Shown piece after piece: positions 6,094 to 11,399 of a stretch of 12,781 nt of DNA; position 1 is the stretch's first letter; each line of letters opens with the position of its first letter. The position numbers and the translations under genes are program-made. Source of the DNA: CAZBEA01 sp964490835 (lineage in GTDB: Bacteria > Patescibacteriota > Microgenomatia > Levybacterales > GWA1-39-11); NCBI GenBank assembly GCA_964490835.1, contig CAZBEA010000025.1, positions 1 to 12,781 of the forward strand, read 5' to 3'. The notes under the pieces were generated by a model. That model saw nothing but the letters and a program-made list of their open reading frames with translations. It searched no databases and was not told where the DNA came from.

Positions 6094-7194
6094 ATGAAGA
6101 AAATAACATATTCTTCTGCAGGCGATAATTACAACACAAAAGATCCCATTAAAAAACTTGCGCAAAAAAGTGCCCAATCCACAGGACAAAATTTACAAAT
6201 CCATAAGTTCCATGAAATGAATGGTAGTAGAGGAGAGTCTGCGTATGTATTTTCAGATGGAGAAAAGTTTTACGCCACAGTTATCGAAGGACTTGGAACG
6301 AAAAATATCATAGCTGATGAAGTAGAAAAAGTAACCGGAAAAAGGTTTTATCAAGAAATAGCACACGACACGATAGCAACCATTGTAAATGATCTGGTAT
6401 CTGTTGGGGCACGGCCGCTTGTGATTCATGCGTATTGGGGAATTGGGAATAATTCATGGCTTGAAAATAAAGCTAGAATGAAGGATTTAATAGTAGGATT
6501 TAAGAAAGCATGTGATATTTCGATGGCTTCGTGGGGTGGGGGAGAGACCCCGACACTAAAAGGTATTATAGATAAAAAAAGAATTGTTTTGGCGGGTTCG
6601 GCATTCGGAATTATTGGAAAGGAAAAAAATTACCTTCATGATAATCGACTAAGAGAGGGTGACAGAATAGTTCTTATTAAAAGTAATGGACTCAATACCA
6701 ATGGCGCGTCTTTGGTTCGGGCAATCGCAAAAAAATTACCACATGGTTATAAAGAGCTGCTTCCAAGCGGAAAAATGTTTGGGGAAGTTGCCCTTGCAAA
6801 GTCGAATATATACGCAAAACTGGTAAAAGACTTACTAGAGGCGAGTATTGACCTGCATTACATTTCACATATCACAGGGCACGGTCTTAGGAAGTTGATG
6901 CGAGCCCGGCAAAACTACTCATATGTCATTCAAAAAGTGGTACCGGTCCACGAGCTTTTCACTTTCATTCAAGAAAAGTCGGGGCTTTCACTCTATGAAA
7001 TGTATTCAACATTTAACATGGGGATGGATTATGCGTTATTTATAAATCCAAAAGACGTTTCTAAAACGATCGAAATTATTAGAAAAAATAAGTTTCAGGG
7101 TTTTGATGCAGGCTTTATAGAAAAGGGGAAGCGAAGAGTAGTTATTGAACCATATAATATTGTGTTTGAAAGTTCGACACTTGATCTTCGATGA
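6094..7194 (+). CDS. purM: PurM-like AIR synthase (phosphoribosylformylglycinamidine cyclo-ligase family)
   Basis: PurM closes the imidazole ring of AIR from FGAM with ATP in purine synthesis. The 366-residue product keeps the family order: YSSAG at 6-10, GLGTK at 66-70, VNDLVSVGARPL at 98-109, GGGET at 148-152, SNGLNTNGASLVR at 197-209, HITGHGL at 259-265, and TFNMGMDYAL near 306-315. Length matches the usual 340-360. Several motifs differ: the typical GTDGVGTK is TVIEGLGTK (Asp to Glu at 65), and the usual AEMPG after GGET is PTLKG. The protein could therefore be a true PurM or a PurM-superfamily paralogue. Its TGA overlaps the ATG of the purN-like gene (ATGA), so the two are translationally coupled. 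There is no Shine-Dalgarno sequence before its ATG. Confidence 0.85.
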   Translation: MKKITYSSAGDNYNTKDPIKKLAQKSAQSTGQNLQIHKFHEMNGSRGESAYVFSDGEKFYATVIEGLGTKNIIADEVEKVTGKRFYQEIAHDTIATIVNDLVSVGARPLVIHAYWGIGNNSWLENKARMKDLIVGFKKACDISMASWGGGETPTLKGIIDKKRIVLAGSAFGIIGKEKNYLHDNRLREGDRIVLIKSNGLNTNGASLVRAIAKKLPHGYKELLPSGKMFGEVALAKSNIYAKLVKDLLEASIDLHYISHITGHGLRKLMRARQNYSYVIQKVVPVHELFTFIQEKSGLSLYEMYSTFNMGMDYALFINPKDVSKTIEIIRKNKFQGFDAGFIEKGKRRVVIEPYNIVFESSTLDLR

Positions 7195-7940
7195 ACACAG
7201 AAAGACTTGGAATTTTAGCATCCGGAAACGGAAGTACGGCTGCGCATATTATTGAAAATCTGAACCAGGGAAAAATCCAAGGCATGGAGTTGGGGTGTCT
7301 TGTTGTTTGTCATGAAAATGTACCTGCAATCGGAAAAGCAAAAGAGTTAAAAATTGACCAGGCTAATATAGTAATTGTCGATGCTCAAAAGTTTAGAGAG
7401 AGTGGGTCGGTTAACATGAGTAACTTTGGTGAGGCTTTGCTCGAAGCGCTGGTGAAAAGAAAAGTAAGTGTTGTGAGTCAGAATGGATGGTTACATATAA
7501 CACCTGACAACGTTGTGGAATTTTTTAGGGGGTCACTATTTAATCAACATCCCGGAAGGCTTCTGTTCGGAGGAATAGGGATGTTTGGGATACGGGTACA
7601 CGCCGCGACGCTTGAGTTTGAAAAGCTCTCGGGAAGGTCGATAGGAACCCAGGCAACGGTCCATAGGGTAACATCTGGGGTTGACGAGGGCGAAGTTGTC
7701 GGTGCGGTTTGGGTACCAACAAAAATTAATGATACGCCCGAAACACTTTCCGAACGAGTGTTGCCATATGAACATGAATTGGCTGTTTCTGTTTTAAGAA
7801 AGTATATCGACGGAGATATCTCAACTCTTCCTCAAGAACAAATTTTGCGCCAAGGTGAGGAAGCATTTCTTTCCCAAGCAATAGAACATGCCAAATCACA
7901 ATATCCTCGAGGGCATAGTCATAAAAATCTTGCAGCGTAA
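7191..7940 (+). CDS. purN: PurN-like phosphoribosylglycinamide formyltransferase
   Basis: PurN transfers a formyl group from 10-formyl-tetrahydrofolate to GAR in purine synthesis. The 249-residue product starts with the phosphate-binding strand-loop GILASGNGST at 7-16, as in PurN. The catalytic triad appears present: N118 and H120 in FNQHPG, and D165 in TSGVDEGEVV, matching N106, H108 and D144 of E. coli. The usual HPSLLPKYPG loop is replaced by HPGRLLFGGIGMFGIRVH (120-137), a longer Gly/Phe-rich version, and the protein is about 35 residues longer than E. coli PurN. It overlaps the purM-like gene by 4 bases. No other purine genes are in the window. Family assignment is solid; the exact formyl acceptor is not proven. 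Confidence 0.85.
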   Translation: MNTERLGILASGNGSTAAHIIENLNQGKIQGMELGCLVVCHENVPAIGKAKELKIDQANIVIVDAQKFRESGSVNMSNFGEALLEALVKRKVSVVSQNGWLHITPDNVVEFFRGSLFNQHPGRLLFGGIGMFGIRVHAATLEFEKLSGRSIGTQATVHRVTSGVDEGEVVGAVWVPTKINDTPETLSERVLPYEHELAVSVLRKYIDGDISTLPQEQILRQGEEAFLSQAIEHAKSQYPRGHSHKNLAA

Positions 7941-7957
7941 AAAGCTATATCCTCATG

Positions 7958-7963
7958 TATAAT
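7958..7963 (+). promoter_or_regulatory. -10 element before lepA
   Basis: A perfect TATAAT lies 8 bases before the lepA ATG, in the 31-base gap after purN. No convincing -35 is seen at 15-19 bases upstream. If used, transcription would begin within one or two bases of the ATG, giving a leaderless lepA mRNA. Confidence 0.4.
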
Positions 7964-7971
7964 TCTTTTGT

Positions 7972-9735
7972 ATGAATCAGAATCTAATCCGAAATTTTGC
8001 AATTATCGCGCATGTAGATCATGGCAAATCTACACTTGCGGATCGAATGCTTGAGATGACTGGAACAATTTCAGAGCGAGAGTCACAAGCTCAGTTCCTC
8101 GACAGTAATCCAATTGAACGAGAACGAGGTATTACGATAAAACTTGCTCCTGTCAGAATGAAATACGAATATCAAGGAATAGATTATATCTTAAATTTGA
8201 TTGATACTCCGGGTCACGTCGATTTTTCATACGAGGTTGTTCGCACAATGTATGCATGTGATGGTGCGGTTCTCTTGGTCGATGCAACAAAAGGAATTCA
8301 GGCACAGACCATAGCAAATTATAATTTTGCAAAAAAAATAGGTCTAAAAGTAATTCCGGCGATTAATAAGATAGATCTTCCAATGGCAAGAGTCGATGAA
8401 ATAGAGACTGAAATGATGGAGAGTCTTGGGTTTCGGAAAGAAGATATTTATCTTATTTCTGCCAAAACAGGGGAGGGTGTTGAAGATTTACTGGGTGCAA
8501 TTATTGAAAAAGTGGCACCGCCTACCGGTGATATGGTTACACCTACTCAGGCATATATTTTTGATTCTGTTTATGATGAGCATCGGGGGATAATTATCTA
8601 TTCTCGAATAAAAAATGGTGCGGTGAAAAAGGGAGATGAAATTACTTTTCTGTCAGATAACTCGCATGCATTAGTGTTGGATGTCGGATATCTTTCGCCC
8701 AATTTTGTATCGAGTAGCGAATTATCAAACGGGGAGGTTGGCTATATTATTACAAATATTAAAGATATCTCCCAGGCAAAGGTCGGGGATACAATCACTC
8801 TTTCCAGATCGGGCGGTACGGCGCTTCCGGGTTTTGAGCGGATGAAGCCTTTTGTTTTTCTTTCTATGTATCCCACATCAAATAGTGAGTATCAAGATCT
8901 TCGAAAAGAAATTTATAAATTAAAACTTAATGACGCCTCAATTGTAATTGCACCGGAGCATTCAACTATCTTTGGTCCGGGATTCAGATGTGGATTTTTA
9001 GGACTCTTACATGCACAGATTGTTATGGAGAGGCTCGAGCGGGAAGGTGGAATTGAAGTATTCACAGCGCCGCCAACAATTGAGTATCTTGTTGACGGAG
9101 AAAGCATTACATCACCCAAAGATTTTAATAATTCAGCCCGTGAAATTTCCGAGCCATATATAAATGGTGAAATTTATACACCACCTGAATTTCTTGGGAA
9201 AATTCTTGAGATAATAAATGGTAAAAGGGGAGTACAGAAAGACGTTGTGTATTATGCGACTCAAGTAAAGGTACTTTTTGAAATGCCGCTTGCATCGGTT
9301 GTTTATGACTTTTACGACAAAATAAAAAGCGCTTCATCGGGATTTGCATCTTTTGATTATGAAATTTCAGAATTTCGAAAATCCGACCTTGTGAGAGTCG
9401 ATATTGCACTTAATGAACAAGTGATTCCAGAGCTTTCATTTATAGTCCACAAATCCGAAGTTGAAAGTTTTTCAAGACGGATCGTTGAGGAGCTCGCAAA
9501 GTCGATTCCGCGTCATCAATTTATTATCGCGGTTCGCGCGCAAATTGACACACGAATTGTAGCGAGTGAAAAAATTGCGGCGTTCAGAAAAGATGTTACC
9601 GGAAAATTGTACGGAGGAGACAGAACTAGAAAAGATAAATTATTGGACAAACAAAAAGAGGGTAAGAAAAAGATGAAAACAATTGGCCGTGTGAATGTTC
9701 CAAAAGATGCTTTTTTGTCGGTTCTAAAGGTTTAG
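7972..9735 (+). CDS. lepA: Elongation factor 4 (LepA) GTPase
   Basis: LepA is a ribosome-binding translational GTPase implicated in ribosome assembly and in rescuing stalled or mistranslocated ribosomes. The 587-residue product is close to the usual 600. GTPase motifs are intact: G1 AHVDHGKST at 13-21, the switch region ERERGITIK at 49-57, G3 DTPGH at 78-82 with the catalytic His82, G4 NKID at 132-135, and G5 SAK at 163-165. Domain II, the EF-G-like domains and the LepA-specific C-terminal domain follow, the last ending in KMKTIGRVNVPKDAFLSVLKV-type sequence. It starts at an ATG with no Shine-Dalgarno sequence but with TATAAT 8 bases upstream. It ends only 5 bases from the convergent surface-protein gene. 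Confidence 0.97.
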   Translation: MNQNLIRNFAIIAHVDHGKSTLADRMLEMTGTISERESQAQFLDSNPIERERGITIKLAPVRMKYEYQGIDYILNLIDTPGHVDFSYEVVRTMYACDGAVLLVDATKGIQAQTIANYNFAKKIGLKVIPAINKIDLPMARVDEIETEMMESLGFRKEDIYLISAKTGEGVEDLLGAIIEKVAPPTGDMVTPTQAYIFDSVYDEHRGIIIYSRIKNGAVKKGDEITFLSDNSHALVLDVGYLSPNFVSSSELSNGEVGYIITNIKDISQAKVGDTITLSRSGGTALPGFERMKPFVFLSMYPTSNSEYQDLRKEIYKLKLNDASIVIAPEHSTIFGPGFRCGFLGLLHAQIVMERLEREGGIEVFTAPPTIEYLVDGESITSPKDFNNSAREISEPYINGEIYTPPEFLGKILEIINGKRGVQKDVVYYATQVKVLFEMPLASVVYDFYDKIKSASSGFASFDYEISEFRKSDLVRVDIALNEQVIPELSFIVHKSEVESFSRRIVEELAKSIPRHQFIIAVRAQIDTRIVASEKIAAFRKDVTGKLYGGDRTRKDKLLDKQKEGKKKMKTIGRVNVPKDAFLSVLKV

Positions 9736-9740
9736 GTCTT

Positions 9741-10949
9741 CTATAGACTCAAGAGCAGTATTCCACCTAAGAAGAGAAGTATTACACCCCCGATAATTCC
9801 AAATGTTGCAAATGTTCCACCGGGGCTAGCAATTGATGGTGTCGGTGTTGGGGTGCCAGTCGAGGCAATATTTCCTGTAGGCGTTGGTGATCCGGTTACG
9901 CCGATTGTGACTGTGCATGCAGATGAGCTTGATACGGCGCCTCTGTTGTCAGTGAGAGTCAGGACTGCGGAGAAATTACCTCCTTGGTATGTGTGAGATT
10001 GTTGGATCGAAACAAATTGTTTGCTGAGACCGTTTGTGACATCGATCGTATTACCATCACCAAAGTTGAATGTTGCTTTTGAAATCGTTCCGTCAGGGTC
10101 ATTTCCATCGCCAGTAAACAGAACCGAAAATGGCGCAGAGCCGGTTGCTGATGGACTGACAGTAAGCGATGTACAAATCGGTAATTGGTTAGGTCCGGAA
10201 GGAGTAGGGGTGATTGATGCGCTCGTAGTACCGGTCGGGGTAGGCGTAATAGTTGATGCCCCTGTAGTCGGAGTCGGAGTAGGGTTATTTCCACCAACTC
10301 CACCTGTCGGAGTAGGAGTTCGTGTTGGTGTTGCGGCTCCAGTTGTAGGGGTGGCGGTGGGGCCTGTTGTTGTACCGGTAGAGCACGTTGCAGATTGTGT
10401 GACGGTGACAGCACCGGGACTGGTCGAAGCAAGCACATTTTCTGTCGGTTTGTCGGCTGGGGCAAGAGACAGAACTTGGGATTTGGCAGGGTCTATCGTG
10501 ACCGATGCACTGCCGGCTTTGAGCGGTTTGAATTTAAGGGTTGCTACCCGTGATGGAGTGCGAACTGCATTTGCCACGTTTGGTCCGATACTTACCATGA
10601 TACTTCCCGTGCCAGCTCCATTTTGGATATCGCCTGGTCTGACTGTTGTCGGAAATACCTGTGCGTCGGGGGTTATTTCTAACAATTGTAGAGCAGTGGG
10701 GTCAAAGCTAACAAACAAATCAACAATCGAGACAACATTTTGCCCGGGATCAACTCTGACGTCAACGCTAAATTCGGTGCAGGCAGTAGTTGTTGAAGAG
10801 CTGGGAGGATTAAAAGAAAGAATTGAAGATTTAGCAGCTTCACTTTGGGTTGTCTGTTGCTGTCTTACGAGGAAGAGAATAATCGGGATGATAGTGAGGA
10901 GAAGGATAAGATTACCAACAATAAAATACCGGTTTTTCAGGATTTGCAT
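9741..10949 (-). CDS. Surface protein with cohesin-like and PKD domains, Thr-Pro linker and C-terminal hydrophobic anchor
   Basis: From ATG at 10949 this encodes 402 residues. A signal or membrane segment is at 10-28 after K5 and R7. Residues 43-183 resemble a cohesin-type beta domain (LFVSFDPTALQLLEI, then RVATLKFKPLKAGSASVTI). A Thr-Pro/Gly linker covers 189-255. Residues 257-350 are a PKD domain with NFGDG, SHTYQGGNF and VLTLTDNRG. A second short linker and a hydrophobic C-terminus without basic residues follow. It is probably an exported adhesive or scaffolding protein. TTG at 10955 is an alternative start two codons upstream: AGAAGG lies 8 bases before it, which favours TTG, while TTGACT-17-TACGCT ends 8 bases before the ATG, which favours a leaderless ATG start. 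The final 28 residues align with those of the FN3/Ig surface protein (1005-2432). Confidence 0.87.
   Translation of the reverse strand: MQILKNRYFIVGNLILLLTIIPIILFLVRQQQTTQSEAAKSSILSFNPPSSSTTTACTEFSVDVRVDPGQNVVSIVDLFVSFDPTALQLLEITPDAQVFPTTVRPGDIQNGAGTGSIMVSIGPNVANAVRTPSRVATLKFKPLKAGSASVTIDPAKSQVLSLAPADKPTENVLASTSPGAVTVTQSATCSTGTTTGPTATPTTGAATPTRTPTPTGGVGGNNPTPTPTTGASTITPTPTGTTSASITPTPSGPNQLPICTSLTVSPSATGSAPFSVLFTGDGNDPDGTISKATFNFGDGNTIDVTNGLSKQFVSIQQSHTYQGGNFSAVLTLTDNRGAVSSSSACTVTIGVTGSPTPTGNIASTGTPTPTPSIASPGGTFATFGIIGGVILLFLGGILLLSL
10191..10388 (-). repeat. Degenerate repeat tract encoding Thr-Pro/Gly linker
   Basis: This stretch encodes the linker between the cohesin-like and PKD domains. 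On the plus strand it shows recurring units such as GTCGGAGTAGG with variations. The units encode Thr-Pro-Thr-Pro broken by Gly, Ala and Ser. It is imperfect, so it looks like a protein-level low-complexity stalk rather than a recent tandem expansion. Confidence 0.7.
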
Positions 10950-10957
10950 ACCCAACT

Positions 10958-10986
10958 AGCGTACCTTCTTTTATATGATAAGTCAA
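10958..10986 (-). promoter_or_regulatory. Promoter for the cohesin/PKD surface-protein gene
   Basis: On the minus strand TTGACT (10986-10981), a 17-base spacer and TACGCT (10963-10958) precede the ATG at 10949 by 8 bases. The -35 is strong and the -10 keeps the key T, A and final T only. The spacer also contains AGAAGG, which could instead be a Shine-Dalgarno sequence for TTG at 10955 if transcription begins farther upstream. Confidence 0.4.
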
Positions 10987-11007
10987 TAAATTTTGCTACA
11001 AAAACTC

Positions 11008-11036
11008 TTGACAAAAAGAAGTGGGTGTTGTATAAA
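11008..11036 (+). promoter_or_regulatory. Vegetative-type promoter for groES-groEL
   Basis: TTGACA (11008-11013), a 17-base spacer and TATAAA (11031-11036) form a near-consensus sigma70 promoter. The expected start is around 11042-11044, just inside the left arm of the CIRCE-like repeat, so a bound HrcA repressor would block it. The leader to the groES ATG would be about 47 bases, far longer than at the other genes here. Confidence 0.8.
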
Positions 11037-11038
11037 TA

Positions 11039-11087
11039 TTAGCACTCTACCGGACTTAATGATAATGTTAAAGAAAGTAGAGTGATT
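11039..11087 (+). promoter_or_regulatory. CIRCE-like operator with widely separated arms
   Basis: The left arm TTAGCACTC (11039-11047) is the exact left half of the HrcA-binding CIRCE element and continues as TAC. The right arm is GTAGAGTG (11077-11084), a perfect 8-base complement of CACTCTAC (11043-11050), followed by ATTT instead of the expected CTAA. The loop between the 8-base arms is 26 bases. Measured in CIRCE terms, the TTAGCACTC and GAGTG halves are 32 bases apart instead of 9. The right arm ends 5 bases before the groES ATG and includes the only Shine-Dalgarno-like GAG. Confidence 0.65.
11059..11085 (+). other. Possible eight-codon leader ORF before groES
   Basis: ATG at 11059 opens a frame reading M-I-M-L-K-K-V-E that ends at TGA (11083-11085), 4 bases before the groES ATG. 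It lies in the loop and right arm of the CIRCE-like repeat. It has no Shine-Dalgarno sequence and may be chance. Confidence 0.2.
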
Positions 11088-11089
11088 TT

Positions 11090-11386
11090 ATGGCAAAAAT
11101 TTCAATTCAACCACTTTTCGGAAATGTTCTGGTAAAACCGTTGGAAGCAGAATCCAAAACAGCTTCAGGAATATTGCTTCCGGAAACAGCGAAAAAAGAA
11201 TCAACAGTTGGAGAAATCATGGCAATCGGCCCAGGGGATGTTACACCAAAAGGTGAAAAGGTTGAGATGGTTGTGAGAGTCGGACAAAAAATTATGTACA
11301 AGAAATGGGGAGGAAATGAAATTAAAGTCGGAAACGAAGAATGGACAATTATTGATCAAAAAGATATACTCGCAGTTGTCGAATAA
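11090..11386 (+). CDS. groES: Co-chaperonin GroES (Hsp10)
   Basis: GroES caps the GroEL barrel and closes the folding chamber in the cytoplasm. The 98-residue product matches the usual 95-100. It opens with the family sequence ISIQPLFGNVLVKPLE, followed by the mobile loop at about residues 19-36 containing the Gly-Ile-Leu-Leu contact (27-30) that binds GroEL. GEIMAIGPGD and VGQKIMYKKWGGNEIK follow, and it ends in EEWTIIDQKDILAVVE. It is the first gene of the groES-groEL operon, with groEL starting 13 bases later. The CIRCE-like repeat upstream implies HrcA-type heat-shock control, possibly with RNA-level control because the right arm covers the ribosome-binding region. Confidence 0.97.
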   Translation: MAKISIQPLFGNVLVKPLEAESKTASGILLPETAKKESTVGEIMAIGPGDVTPKGEKVEMVVRVGQKIMYKKWGGNEIKVGNEEWTIIDQKDILAVVE

Positions 11387-11399
11387 TTTTTAAAGAACT

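Noticed and set aside
7192..7194. TGA recoded as glycine or tryptophan
   Set aside because: The TGA ends the purM-like frame exactly where purN begins in an ATGA overlap, and the conserved genes contain no in-frame TGA.
10021..10959. Long plus-strand open frame (312 codons) rich in Val and Gly opposite the cohesin/PKD gene
   Set aside because: It is the antisense reading of Thr-Pro codons, which gives Gly-Val repeats. The minus-strand frame has a signal segment, recognisable domains and an anchor, so the plus frame is a shadow.
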